A stretch of DNA of 64,000 nt from the NCBI GenBank assembly GCA_021292165.1, contig CM037877.1:84971691-85035690 (forward strand). Direction: 5' to 3'. The notes beneath the pieces were generated by a model. That model was not told the DNA's origin. It worked only from the letters and a program-made list of their open reading frames with translations, and did not search any database. Source of the stretch: Shinisaurus crocodilurus. Lineage: Eukaryota > Chordata > Lepidosauria > Squamata > Shinisauridae. Below are positions 1-14,500 of this stretch, in pieces; position 1 is the first letter of the stretch, and each line of letters starts with the position of its first letter. The position numbers were made by a program, and so were the translations under genes.

Positions 1-6
1 GGTGAT

Positions 7-165
7 TTTTCGGGGGGGGGGGGCTGCTGTGCTTGAGGAGGGTTAGCCCTTCTGTCCCCAGCAGTGCCACCTTGAAAATGCCACCCTGTCCAGCAATCTG
101 GCTTTTTAAAAGTTAATTGTAGCACAGGAGGGGTGGCCCCATGGGGTAGAGGTTCCCCACCACTG
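7..165. mobile_element. Truncated hAT-like fragment at the window edge
   Basis: A G-run is followed by a block ending GAGGTTCCCCACCACTG, which reads as the outer end of a CAGTGGTGGGGAACC-type hAT terminal repeat. The other end was not identified. Confidence 0.35.
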
Positions 166-308
166 GTGTAAACTAACAGTGGCTTAGTTTCTGATTGGCC
201 TAATTGGTTTCCCCTACTAAAAGTAATAAAAAGCTGCCTAAAAACAAGTTTTCAAATATTGGCACATAATTTTCTATACATTAGGGAAATAAACCATCTA
301 AATTACTC

Positions 309-445
309 CGGGGGTAGGTAACTTGTGGACTGCCACATGCTGATCTGTAACTCGCATCATCTCTCTCACCCTTGGCTGTGCTGGCTGGGGGCGATGGGAA
401 TTGTAGACCAACAACATCTGAAGGGCCACAAGTTGCCAACCCCTG
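309..445. mobile_element. hAT-like palindromic MITE
   Basis: The arms GGGTAGGTAACTTGTGG and CCACAAGTTGCCAACCCC flank an internal TGTAGACCAACAACATCTG-type segment. This is a common amniote hAT MITE layout. No target duplication is left. Confidence 0.6.
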
Positions 446-1466
446 TTTGTTCAGGCAGTGTTCATTCTTGACCTAGGCCTGTGAGCAGCTGGAGAGCTGA
501 ACTATGTGGGTGACCCAATAGCAAGCAGTAAAAAGCTTGAGAAAGTTGAAGCAGCACTGAACACCACAGCCAAGATACACATATGAAGCACACAGACTCC
601 TGTTGTGAAAAGTGTATATATGTAAGTCATGAGAGTGGGGAGGGAGATAAAATATTGGCTACTGCTCCAATCAACTCAATGAAGAAACATGGGAGGAAAT
701 GCTGCTCTCCTGGAAATTCACCTCCCCTTGAGAACCTTTACCTTAAAAAAGCATTTTCATTTTTAGCAACAGAATAAATATTCATCATGAGTCATACTGG
801 ATTTTGAATACACTACAGGTAAATACAAATAGCTGCCAAAGCACACAATGGGAAAAGGGATCACTTTGATTCTGAGGGAGACACACACACAAATGGGATC
901 AACTATATATTCATAGGTGTATCAAGAGAAAAAAGCTAGGGAACTCTGCTTGCCTTTGAGACTGCTGTGAATGATTTAATGAATCCTTGAGAATTTTCCA
1001 ACATGGAAGTGCCTTTGTAACATGCAAGTTTCAAGCAGATACTACTCTAAATCATTCCCATATTTAGAAAGGCGCCATCGAATAATATAATACTGGACTA
1101 TTTTCCTAGAATTCCCACCAAGGCCACAGGACAGACTTCCATTTTGGCAACTCAAATGCTTCAGAAGCCAGGGACACCGATTTTGAGAGCAGTAAGGCTG
1201 CTCTGGAAGCACCTCTTAACTGCATTACATTGAATTCAACCTTTCATCTTCAGGGCTGATCTCTGAAAAAAGCACATCTGCAGGTTTGGAGCAGAAGCCA
1301 ACTAAGCACAGCAACTCGGCTGCCCCCACCCACCACTCCCCTGCCCTCAAGCAGTTAAGTTTCCTTAAGAAAAACATGACAGCAAATGATCAGCTGAATG
1401 TAGCAGCTTATAAAAAGAAATATAGCTGGGCTCAGCTCATGACTCAAAGGAACACCATGACATCTC
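446..1466. other. Downstream of ENTREP1: no gene seen
   Basis: AT-rich unique-looking sequence with only short chance ORFs (for example 583-777). Some of it could be 3' UTR if a more distal poly(A) site is used. Confidence 0.5.
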
Positions 1467-2300
1467 TTTATTTTGACTAGTTTTACCCTAACATGGTTCA
1501 TGTGACAATATGATTTTTGTGTTGTGTATTTCTCCAGCTGAATAACTGGGTTTCAGGATGTGCTTTGCCTGCCAAAGAATGTGTCATCCCACTGATATCC
1601 AATGAAGCAATGCTGCTCTGTGGTGTGTGTAGAAAATCTTCCTTCATTTAACACCATTAAGTCCATAGATGTGGCTAATTCTATCCTATACTCCCTTTAA
1701 GAAGAAAAAAATTAATTGTAACTATTCATCAAGGCAAAACCACAGACATATAGTAAGCACCTCCAATAAGTTTTAAGTAGAAAGAATAAATTGTTTCCAT
1801 AAACATCAATATACATACACTCATTTCTTCCCTACATCCAAAAAAGAGAAGTGTGTTCCTCAAATATACTAACTGCACCTGAATATCCTTCAAAGACAGC
1901 TTTGAATCAGAACATACTTAGGTTTTCATAGAAGTATCCTCCTCCATGATTGTCCTCAATCCTAAAGCAGCAGTAAGTATGTGAAACCCACATTAGTGAT
2001 TTCCCCATCAACTTGCATTTTCACAGAATGGTCCTGGTCTGTTCACTGGGTTGGATCCAAGATTTGCCTTCCATGGATGGAAAGGCTCTGCTCAGAGAAG
2101 GTGCCTCCAACCAAATTTTCTAGTGCCCACAACCACAGTTCACCTCATTTAGCAGGATTCCCCAACCCTCTGTGTAACATTTTCAAGGGGCTGCTGTGGG
2201 GAAGAAGGGGTGAGGAAGTCTGCTTCCACCAGTCCAGTTGCTCACACTTGAATCTGGATCCAACACATTGCATCTGATGGTGGGTCTCACAGATATGAGC
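1467..2300 (-). other. ENTREP1: Probable ENTREP1 3' UTR with a candidate poly(A) signal
   Basis: On the minus strand the first AATAAA I find after the stop is at 1472-1467, giving a 3' UTR of about 0.85 kb. The downstream context is only mildly GT-rich and other weaker hexamers lie further on, so the true end is uncertain. Confidence 0.35.
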
Positions 2301-2507
2301 TCAGAGCACTGTTTCCCGTACAACTCCAATGAGACTATGAGGCCGTTCATGCTCTGTCCTCTGAGTTCTCCTCTCTAGCAGCCGGGTTTCTGCTGCAGTG
2401 AAAGTACTCACATCCCCACAGCTCTCCAAATGCAGGAGTCCTGGGTGCCGTCTAAAAGGCAGTGTGTTGTGGGCTCTTGATGTAGATGGGTGAACAGGGG
2501 TCATTAC
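2301..2507 (-). CDS. ENTREP1: ENTREP1 coding exon 11 (C-terminus and stop)
   Basis: It has 68 codons plus TGA at 2303-2301. It begins VMTPVHPSTSRAHNTLPFRR and ends ERPHSLIGVVRETVL, matching the family C-terminus. Acceptor GTGAAG|GTA, phase 0. Confidence 0.97.
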   Translation of the reverse strand, partial: VMTPVHPSTSRAHNTLPFRRHPGLLHLESCGDVSTFTAAETRLLERRTQRTEHERPHSLIGVVRETVL

Positions 2508-5500
2508 CTTCACAGCGAAAAGGAAAATTACAATTTTAAAATGGTTAGTTTTCCTTATAACACTTCTTTCTATACCTGTTTTCATTTAAGGAGAAAAGCA
2601 GTCAATTTCATAATGAAAATTTAAACAATCTTCAAATACCTAAAACAAGTCATGCAATATAATTAAAAATAGTCAAGTTACATGTAAATTTGGAAACTGA
2701 GCATATGCCCTGCTGAACATCAGTTTTTATTTCGTACGGTACCCAAAACCCAAGACTACAGGGTGTATGCACTCTCACTCCTGATCTCATTAGCCTTTTA
2801 TTGGTGGGCCCCTAGCATTCACTCCTAATGGCAGCATTACTATTCAGCAACCCAGAACAAGGAGTTGTATCCACTTTTTTACTTTCTTAAAAGGGGTAAT
2901 TTCTGAGCTAGTCCAGAGGACAAAAGCAGAAAGAAACGTCTGTCAAAATGGCTGGTTTCAAAACCTGGGCCATTTTTGCTGCTGTTTCTAGGTTAGCGTG
3001 AAATCTTAGATATTTTATAGTACCGGTAAACTAGGAAATCAAAAGTGGCAGAAAGATTTAAGAAAAAGATGATCTAGGCACCTGCTATATCCCCCTCTTC
3101 CCACAGGTTTGCACTGCTTCATGTGCAGAAGGTCCCCTACAACCTATCCACCTCCCATCTGCATTCAGAGATCTGTGGAAGCCGAATGATGGGAGGGGCT
3201 GGATCTGACCCATGTTTTTATGTACTGTTAAAACTTCTCTGACAGCTTTAACCACAAGTACCATCTTCCCTTTAGTTATTTTCCAACTGAGTAGAATCCT
3301 ATTCCATACCTCTGGATAAAAGTTTCATTCCTGTGTTAACACCACCACTACTCCTATATATATAATTATTACAGCCTTTCCCAACCTGGTGACATCCTGT
3401 TGCTTTGGACTACAACTCACATAAGTCCAGCTAGTAAGGGCAATGGTCAGGCATTATGGGAGTTGTCCAAAACAACTGGAGGGCACCAAGTTGGGAAAGG
3501 CTGAGTTAGTATATGCTTGCCCTGCTTGCTGTTTGACCCTGCTAAAGAGATGAGGTTGGAAATTTGTTCTTTTGTAAGTTCAGGTAACTAGTTATTCAAT
3601 AAAAAAGAAAAGATCCACCACCTCTTGCTACTCTTATCTAGCTCTGGGGTTTGAGGGAGTGTGAAGAAAATGTTGATATCTGAGCTTAAGCATCAAGCAA
3701 GGACCAATCCATAATTTCAGTAGATTTCTCCAGCATCACATTCAGACCCTTGAATGAAAGAAACCCCAAACTCTCTGATTTGACTGAATGATTGTTTTTT
3801 TTCCCTTTCCCAGAACAAAGTTGACACAGGCCAGCAACCCATGATAAAGGTCACATTTTGAACTGTGCTTGACTTCCAAAAGTACAGCTACAAACAGGAT
3901 CTGTATTCTGGAAGCTGCTTACACTGAGGAAATGTTTAGGAGTTCAGCTACAATAATAAACTACCTGCTCAAGAAAGCTGGCACTGGTGATGGCTTCCTC
4001 CATGTGCTCTTCATCTGATTTTAAAACAGATTTAATGTCTTCCACTAGTTCATGTATGTCAGGGGTCATGCTGCTGGAGGACTGCTCTAGGAACTTTGCC
4101 ACAAGCAGCTTAGTATCGATGTACGATTTGTAGTCTATCAAAGACCGAGGCCTCAAACGCAAAGCCTTTGCTCTCAAACTCTTTCGCAAAATGACAGTAG
4201 CTAGTTCTGATTTTAATTCTGTTTGAGTGGCAGCTTCACAACTTGGCACTGGAGCTGGAGACAAAAAGAAAATCTCACTGATGTACCTGAGTAATTTCAA
4301 AGAAAAAAGCACACACATGCACAGATAATGAAATCCCATAACTAAAATGAAATAATCAAAGAACTCAACTCAAATGCAGTATTATCTGAATGAAACAATT
4401 TGGTAATGATTCTCAGAAGTCATACCAGAAGATCAAACAAAGGGGGAAATCTATTTTTATTACCAGGTCAGCAGTGTAACATGAGAACTGCACCAACGCA
4501 CCATGGATGTGCAGGGAGTTCTGGTATAAGAATGCCCCCCCTATCACAAAAGCTAATTGCCTCTGTGGAACAACCAGTGAAAGATTTCATTTTTAGGTGC
4601 TGGGCTATTGTTACAAATCGAATTCTTAACATCCTGACTAAAATAATTAACAGTCACTAAAAGAACTTCCAGAACCACTCACTGCTCCTTCTCTCAAGTG
4701 CTAACCCTATTCTGCCATTATTGTTACATTAGTCAAATTCCACATTAAGTACTTCTTCAGGTGTATGCTCAACAGGAATAATGAATGGACTGAAAAAAGA
4801 AGGGAAGAAAATGGTGTCACCATTGGAACCAAGAACAGGAATGATCTAATGACATGGTGTAGAATACTTTAAAAGTCTGCGTGTATATACACTTAACACA
4901 CATGCACACTCAAAGGCAATTCCCCTATTCAGTATAGAAAACCTGGTTTTAATTCTCTTATCCAAGCAGAAATGTCAGAATCTGCACATTTAGGAGAAAT
5001 TCTCAATAATCCTAACCAGCCAATAAAACTGGGATTTAGTGGACAGAGAGATTTGCAAAGTTAAACTGGGCACAGGTCTAAGGTCGTGGATTCATTGTTG
5101 GTGATGCCTAGGGAAGACAGAGCCATTGCAAAAAAATTTAAAAAGATGCTAGTGATGACAAACAGTTGAGATTAAAAAGGGAGAGAGGATTATTAGTGCA
5201 AGGGGATGGGGACCAGAGCAAATTACTTCACTATATCAAAGTTCTTTAGATTAAAGATCAAATATGTAGCAGAAAATCTGTACACAAGATCGCTTATAGT
5301 ACAAAAGCAAGATCACCTATTTTTGGCAAGCAACAAAAAGGGAACCTGGTAATCTTGTTAGCTTATAAATATGTAATTTTAATGCTTATAAACAAACAGA
5401 AAAAGGCAACTGGTACTGAAGATACACATCTTTCAAAGATAGATGCATTCATTTTATTGTTACTTAAGACAGCTATTCTATACCCAGGCTAAAGAATACT

Positions 5501-8500
5501 TTCAACCTCTGCAAGGTTACTCTGTTAATTTCACGGAAGCAGCCCTGGCTGTATGCTAGAAGCATGAGACCAGACCCAGAAAACTCAGATATCTGGTTGC
5601 CTTGGAATGCGATGGTGGCCGCAAAGAATTTCAAATATTATTTAGTCTTCCGTAGGAGAAGCCCACAAGAGATTTATACAGGCACTTAGGAATTTAAAGT
5701 ATTTTCTAACTCTACATGGTGTATTCCAGTAGCTTGAATTTTGGATTTGGGTCCAAAAGACTTAGGTTCAAAAGCTACTTTGGCAAGGACTCACTGAATG
5801 GGCTTAGATAAGTCAACCTTCACACACTAAGGGCACAATCCTGTGTCCCTCCAACCTTGTCTGGGGGGACATAGGATTTGGCCGAGAAGGCACTGTGACC
5901 TTGGAAATCTTGTCCAAGGTCGCAACACCATGGAGCACCCCACCCCCTCATAGCCAGCACGGTTCTTTCTGCGCCAGAAGGAAACCGAGCATAGAAGACT
6001 GTGCTTGGTTCACCCATGGGGGGGCATTCCTGGGGGTGGGGAGGGGAGGGGCAAGGCTCCGCTAGATTCCAAGGAATCTAGGTGGTGCCTCAGCCTCTCC
6101 TCGAGAAGAGAGGAAAAACATCTAGACGGCTGAAATTGGCCATCTAGATGTTTGAGGATAGAAGGAGCATGGAGGACATCCTATTCTCTGTGCTCCTCCT
6201 GCCCTCAATTGGATGTCTGTAATCCCCCCCCCCCGAGTTCAGAGGGTTACGGGCACCCTCATAGGATTGCTCTGTAAGGCGCACTAACAAGGTAGACATA
6301 CACATCATTTTTACATTAGATAACTTGCCCTTCCAAGGCATCAGTCCCACTGGAGACCAAGCAGTCTTATGTGCAAATATGCCCCCTTAATTTTGTGGCC
6401 TCAGACAAAAAGGTAAAGCAATGTTTCCTAAGAAGAAAAATCAGTCACCTCTAGGCAGAAAGCTATGCACCACAGGATCACTTTTTGATCGTTTTCTGAG
6501 AGGCTTGAGGGCTTTCCTGCAGGTTCCTGCAGGTGCCAAACTAGGATCTGGATGCAAGGTGGTCTCTTCAGTCAGAGAACAGAGAGCATCTCCATCTACT
6601 GCAAAAAAACAAGAGAGAAGGACAGGAAAACCAGTTAGCGTAAGCTTCCATATAGTCCATAGAAAAAAGATTCTTGAGAGATGTGTTGAAAATTCCTTTA
6701 ATTCAATTTCCAGGGTGATTTTTTGAGCCAAATATTGTCTCCTTAGCAATTAATTTTTTAAAAAATCTTCACCTCTGAAAATGAGTTACAAGAGTAAAGC
6801 TACCATTTGCAATAATATAATATAAAAACAGATTTACCCATTGTCACAGGTGTCAGCAATAGGGCACTTGTGAGAATTAAAAAAAAATAAAATCCTTAGC
6901 ATGTTACATCTGGCAAACTATGCTCAGATTACTCAAGAAAGCAAAGTATAAATAAAATATCTTACAAATTTTAGGGAAAATATGTGGTGACACATCCCCA
7001 TTCACATGCATATGCAAACTGTGATACATGTGTCACAACAAAAGTGAGGACAAAGATACTACTTTTTCCAAAGGCATGGAGTGCACGCAACATATTATGC
7101 ACTGTGCTTCAACCAAGTGGGGGAGTAGCTATTTCAAGTGGGGAAAATTAGCTCAAGACAACAGAGTAAACATTACAAGCTTTATTTTATCACAAATACC
7201 TTAAAAAGAGAAAAATACTTAGTACACCAGGAGTACAGAACAGTTTACACCAGGAGTACAGAATAGTTTTATGGTGGGGGGGGGGCTGGATTTCCCCCCA
7301 CCAGGTCATTGTGGGCTGGATGACATCAGGGGGAGCATCTCCTCTTTTACCCCCCTCTCCATGCTGGAAGGAGGCACAGAGTTCCATGTCTCCTTAAGGC
7401 TCGAGAACGGGATTCAGCTGGCACTGCAGGAAGGAGCTGCTGCTCCTGGCAGAGTCCCTGGCTTCGCACAGCTCCCAATGCCTCCTTGGACACAGCATGA
7501 AACTACTTGGCCTGTGCCGGGGAGAGTGGCTACTCTTCCCAGTACAGGCCAAGTCAGGCCATCCAGTCTCTGATAACAGCGGGGATGCAGGGCAGTTGGA
7601 CTCAGCCCACACCAGGGAGAGTGGCCATTCTTCTTGGCATGGGCCAATTCCCATCACCCCACATCCCCCCCCATGGGTATCGCTGTTGCCATGGAACCCA
7701 CTCTTTTATCTCTAATCTCAGATCAGGAATAACAGTGGGGGATGCCCTCTGAGGGGATTCCTCCAGGGGACAGGGCTTGAAACCTAAGCCCTGCCCATGG
7801 AGGAACCCATGGAGGTTCTGCGGGCTGGACTGGGGTGACCAGCAGGCTGGTTCTGGCTCACAACCTGGAGGTTCTTCACTCCTGCAGTACACCAGCCCCC
7901 AGCACGTGAACCAGTGCACCAATCTGGAAAAAGTTACCTTAGACCTGACTACTCTAAGGAAAATAGCAGTCATGGATAGAGGCAAGAGAACTGGAGAGAA
8001 GAAGCAAGGAAGGGAAACTAACTAAAAGTGTAGCTAAGAAGGTGATTGCACTTGATTCAATAGCCTTCTGATTACCTCAACACAATATTCCAAATTCCAT
8101 TCTTGTCCATCAAACCATTGGACTTGGAGTAAGCAACTCATACAGAGAATGCATCTCCTGCAAGGCACCTAGCTAGAGTACCGGGTAAGTACTGATGGTG
8201 GGCTTCATCCTATACTGAAGCTGGCTGGAAACACTAAATGGGTGCTTTATCTGGGTATGTAACTGTCTATGCAGTAGGTCTACTCAACTAAGATTATAGG
8301 AAAACTGATATATTTATAGGCAAGCATTTTTAACGTCTCATTTTCACAGAAGCATGGAAGGTTTTATTTTAAAAATAAGGATTTTCTCATATTTTAGGTA
8401 TGTAAGTCTGGAAAGTGAATATTCAAATGGACTTCTCTTTCAGAGGAATAAAACACCAGGCTTCCTGCCACAGAGGATCAGCTGCTACTCGAACACTGGC

Positions 8501-11500
8501 AGTATGATTTTGACAGAAAGTGATACAGCATATTAGACTGCAGAGAATGCACTACCGGAGAGGGATCTGGATCCATTTATATCTGCTAGGCTTGCAGTAG
8601 TCTACATACAAAGAGACACATCCCCCTTCCCTTCCACACACATACACACTCTCGCACACAAATAAAAAAGTGTTTATTTAAAACCTCTGCAATTACTGTT
8701 GACATTTAGAGAGGGCTAATATTTTTGAAAAGTCCCCCAGAAACTATAAATAAATAAATAAATAAATAAATAAATAGTTAACGTGCTCTTGAGGATCAGT
8801 TTGGAAGAGACCATTCAAAAACATGAGTTGATGCAAAATTCAGCGACGAATGTATGTGAAGCCTAGGTGGCTTGTTCATATTCCATACATTTTGCACATC
8901 GGTTCCACTGTTTACCCATTCATTTCCAAGTTCAATTTAAACTCTGGTACTAACCTTTAAAGCCTTGAATGGTTTGGGGCCAGGTTATCAGAAGGACTGC
9001 CTATACTGCATGAAACTATAATGATCCTACGATCAGCCTCAGAGGCCCTGCTCTTTCTCCTGATACTAAGGTTGATGGGTACCAGGGACAGGGAGGGCCT
9101 TTTCAGTGGGGGCTCCACACTTGTGAAATTATGGAATTCACTACCACAAGATGGTAGTGATGGCCACCAACTTGGATGGCTTTAAAAAGGGATTAGACAA
9201 TTTCATGGGGTATAACGCTAGGATTGGCTACTAATCATGATGGCTAAGTATTACCTCCAATATCAGAGGCAGTATGCCTCTGCATACTAGTTGTAGAGGC
9301 ATAAAAGTGGGAGGGTGCTACTGCACTCATGTCCTGCTTACGGGCTTCCCATGGGCATCTGGTTGGCCACTAAGCAAACAGAACGCTGGATTAGATCGGG
9401 GTTTGGTCTGATCCAGAAGGCCTCTTCTTAAGTACCCATGTTATTTCTTTTCACTGAGAACTCTGTAGGGTCCCTTCTTATGTGGCCTAAGTGGACCCAA
9501 AACACTCTTTTGCTCCGTCAAGCTTTTTATGAATCTTATTGCTGGCTCTCTCTATATATATATTTATCTGATGTTGTTTTTATTATATATTATTTATTCT
9601 ATTGTTGTATTGCTTTTAAACATTTTTATTGTAAACCACCTTATGAGGGGCTTGCCCTAAAAGGTAGCAGTAGAAATGAAATAAATAAGGTGAATGTGTA
9701 CGGACAGGAGTATTTTTCAGGGCTAATACAGTGATATGAGGAATCAGAAAACGCAAGACAAGATGGTGAAGATGTAATAGGTGTGGATTTATATTTGCTC
9801 CAGGTTTTTTATGGGACCCACTTGGCTACTGCTTCATGTCCAGAAATCCTATCAATCCAGGATTCTCCATGCCTGGCCTATCCAGAACCAGTTTTTCATT
9901 ATATATGAAAGGCCTCTTTATTGCCCTTTAGGCAGGCTCTAATGTACTTTTCGTTCTAGTCAGATTTTGAGTGATTGTGGTGCTGTAACTGTTTTACCTG
10001 CTGCCACTATTTTAACATGTTCATTTGCTGCTATTTTTATCTGATTGCTGATCTACTGATCTATATGCAGCTGTCATGCTTTTTCTGTGTGAGAGATCTT
10101 ATATTTTAATAGTTTAATGTTACGGTATGTTGTTTTATTGATTATTGTAAACCACCTTGGGAAGATAATCTATCCTGAAAGGTGTTTAAAAATCCATTAC
10201 ATAAATAAAAATGAATAAATATATTATATTACACTGATATTATACAAGACTGAAGTAAAAAAACAGGAGCCACAGACAAAGTAGTTAATTCAGAAAGGCT
10301 GGAGGAAAAGATATAAAAATCAGGGGCACCACCTCTACTTATCTGGCAAACATGAAGTAGTAAGCATTGTGGGCAAAAAGAAAAAGCTGAGTTAACTCTT
10401 CTAGTAATGATACAAAAGTGATAAAACAGGCTTTAGAAACAAGTAAGTTTTTTGAGTGTGTATGCAATCATTTTGGCCCAGTACCTATTAAAATAAGCAG
10501 TTGGATTTTCCAAAGTAATTGTAAACAAAAGCCACCTGATCTGCAAAGTTCCATTAGCTTCCAAGATCAACATCTTGTATTGATAAAGCCATCTGCTTGT
10601 ATCTTTATCTGTTGCCTTCAAAGGACAATCAATAGGAGAGTAGCAATGGATGGAGAGGAAGGGTATTACTACCCAGTATAAATGAAGTCTGGTTTAGAAG
10701 TTGGAAGTTCCTTGCCTGGCCCAGAGAATATGGTGGCTTCCTTCCATAAGAAAGGCAGGTTTCAGAGTTTCTGCCAGAGACAGACAGATTTAGCATCATC
10801 CAGTAACTCCACAGTTAGGCAATCAATACTGCTGCCAAGCAATGCCAAATAGACAGAGAGAATCGGCCTGTCCTAAACATACCTCTTCTTTGCCACCCAC
10901 ATTTCTAACTGCATTAGCATTATATTACCAGAAAGATACTATGAGTCAGCCCTAATCTATGTCTGTCTGTTCTTGTCCATCTTGTCTAGTTTACAGAGCA
11001 GTAAACATTATGTCATCATATCAAGGTTCCTATAGTCCGCCTTTGCTTGATAAGATACGACCTTACTTCTGTTCAGTACCAAAATGAATTTATTCTATAT
11101 ATAACTTAAAATCCATGCCCTAGTAAAACTTGCACAAATCCTCCATAGGCAAAATAATTTTAAAAATTGCATTTATCTGAAGTTACATTTTAAACTATTT
11201 AAAATTGTATGCTAAATATTGTTGAACAAACATGGTTACTTCTGCTGCTGCTGCTTGCTACATTCTACTCACATTGAGTACATAGCAACGAATTAATTTC
11301 TAATTGAAGAGGGATAGGCAGCTCTGGGGAATGTGAAAAATCTACATCAACTGTAAAGTAATGGATATGAAATATCAGCAGAGTATGTTTCACTTGCAGG
11401 TATATTCAGACAAAGCATGATCCATGGTTTCAGAGTGAGTAAGTCAGTGAGTGAGTATCTACACCAGTGGTTCTCAACCTTTTTTGCCCCATGCACCCTT

Positions 11501-14500
11501 TTCGCCATGTCAGAATGTCATTCCCCCCTTTCCAAGATTGTCTGACTTAATCTGTCCCAAACAATAAGGTGTGATGTCCTGTAGATTATGTACAATCTGT
11601 AGAATTGTAATTTGTAGAAAGATCAGTATTCCAACAGTTTGAGTCTACAGGGTCCCAATTCCCCCCCTGAAACCCTAAAAATCCCCCCCGGGGGGGAATT
11701 CCCCCCTGGTTGAGAACCCCTGATCTACACACACCCCAAACCACTTATTTGGTGGTTCTTTTAATGGCATAGCTTATGTAATATCGGTTCCTCAGCATGA
11801 TAAGACCATTAGATAGGCACTTTGAAATCAAGTCAATATTAGATCAACATTCCTATAACAAATGAAAGACTCTCACATTCAGCCATATCCTTTTCAGGTT
11901 GCTGTGTGTGCTAATACCTGGACAAAGCAATGTCTGAAGTCATGATTTTGAAAAGCAGAGTTCCTACACTACAAAATATAATTATATTGAGACCAGGGAG
12001 GATCTACACTGGAGCCCTTTTCATTTGCAAGGCGCCGCCATGCCGGTATTTTTTCTAAATGCAATTGCTGCTTGGTGGGCACACATTAATGCAGTGTTCT
12101 CCAACCTTGGGTCCCCAGATGTTTTTGGCCTACAACTCCCAGCATGCCCCAGCTACGCTGGCTGGGGCATGCTGGGAGTTGTAGGCCAAAAACATCTGGG
12201 GACCCAAGGTTGGAGAACACTGCATTAATGCATCCAGAGCAGTAACTGCTGTGTTTATGTGAGCAAGTGCCACACACCAATGCACAGCATTTTATTGCGG
12301 GAGAAGGAGGAGGAGTTTGGAAGTTCAATATAAGAGGGGGTTGCGTCACTTTGTAACATGAATTTGTGTCACATGCTGCTTTGCAGTGCTCGCACTGTGT
12401 TAGAAATGGGAGCGATAGTGTTAAGATTAGCCCTGCTGCCTCGGGGCTTTTTGTTTTTTACATTGTTTAATGTACGCACACCAGCAAAGGTCCACATTAC
12501 TTTAACCAGAGAAAATATATATTTTTTTTATATAGCAACTGCATAAAGTCCACCTTTATGCTTCCTTCTTCCCCTCCACCAAAAAGCATTCTCCAGCCCG
12601 CTCTGAAACCAACACAGAAGCAATGCGCCCCTCTCCCATGCAACCCCAATTGTTATGTCCTCAAGCACAGTTGCTTCTTGCCCTATTTGGAGCCCTCCTT
12701 ATCCAGGAGTAAAAACCATTGAAGTCAATGTGACTGACTTCTGAGTAGGCATGTATATCATTGTGTTGTCAGCTAGTAGTTTTTTGAGGAAAGGAAAGGA
12801 ACGGAAAAGAAAGGGGGGGAGAAAGGAAAAGGGGGGATAATTGGGAAAGCTTGAAAAGACTTTTCCAAACTGCATTTTTTTCAAAGGGGGCAGGGGCTGT
12901 GGGGAGAAGCAGCATTAATCTTACTCTCCTTTTCACTGGGCAAGGCAGAGCAAGAGAGAGAGAAAGAGTGAAAAGGAGGAAGTGGAAAGCCCTTCAGGGG
13001 CTGCTATTGGGAGGGGGAGCAGCGCACAGGGGAATCCCCTTGTGATCAGAGATAACAAGGATATTCTTGTCCCTACCTCCTTCCCCAGCCCCCAGTAGCC
13101 TCCAGGTCAGGGGGCAGTGCTTGGGGAAGGGCTTGGTGAGCCCAAGCCTCCACAGGCCAGATGGGAATCCTCCGCAGGTCAGATTATGCTCACAGGCTGG
13201 AGATTCCCCACTACTGATATAATGGATACAGGACTGAACTTAGAACAAGATTCAAATCCCACCCACATATTCAACCTCAACTTCCCATCAGTATTATTAA
13301 TTACCTACCTACAAGGTACTTGTAGGTTGGATTATTGCAACATGCTTTACATAGATAGGGCTGTGATTGAAGATACTTCAAAAACTGCAAGTAGTCCAGA
13401 ACACTGTGGCTAGACTGCTAACAGGGACTGGGCAAAGAAATCATACCTCACCTGTATTGGATCAACTCAACGGACTCCTGAGCTGGCTCAATTCAAACTG
13501 CTTAAGTTATGACACAAATAATTGGTCCACTGAGACCATTATCTCAGACATTTCTCCAGTGTTCTTGTCATCTGAAGTGCAATGAGTGGCAACTGGAGAG
13601 AGCACCTTTTCAGCAGGTGCCTCATCTTTGAAACATCCTCCCCAAAGGGACCTGCCTGGCACCCTCATTACTATCATTTAGGCACCAAGAGTGACATTCA
13701 ATTTCAAGCAAATGGACTTCCATTCATGCAACAGGACTTTCCCTTCCTCTTCTTTCCCTGTCCCCACAACCCAGTCTGCACCAGGGGGTCTAACTCTGAA
13801 GCAGATTTGGTTCCGTCAGATGTCTAGTCTGCTGGTGGACAAACACAGCTGGATACAACCTGAGGCAAATGCATTTCTGTTTTCCCAGGTTCTAAAAAAA
13901 TTATACATTTTAGCACTTTTAAAACTTTGACTAGTTTTGAATTTTTACTGAAGATCTGACTGGACTGTTGCTGTTTTAGTTTGTTGTGTTAGATAATAAA
14001 AAATATGAAATATAAACTATTTGTATTGTACTTTGGTGGTATCTTACTATTTTGTTAGCCACAAGTTAACATAAATTTATGTTGAAGGTATGAGATATAA
14101 ATTATGTCAATAAATAAAGGTGCAGATCATTTTCCACACTAGAAGCACTTTTGAATGTGTGAAACACCAAAGGCATGATCTACAAAGCTAGGCACTTTTA
14201 TGTCTCAGTATTTTCAAGCCTGTGAGAGTTAAACCTGGGCTTAAATATCTCACAGTTAAATCAGTAAAACTGTCTAACTTTAATGTATTAGGAACGTAAC
14301 TCCATCCCTTTACACTACAGGAATGTATTTTTAAACTCACTTCTAGTATTACATGAACAGAAACTAAGCAAGCAAAAACTAAGTAAGTTAAAAACGGTAA
14401 TATAATGATAAGATCACCCCTTCGCAGTGAGATCCTCTAGTTGTTTTTTTTTTGGTTGGACCTAACTCTTCTCAGTGTCCCCATACTTTTCCACACGTTC

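Noticed and set aside
12086..12349. Pair of ORFs on opposite strands sharing the same peptide
   Set aside because: The identity is explained by the perfect palindrome of the MITE; neither frame is likely to be translated.
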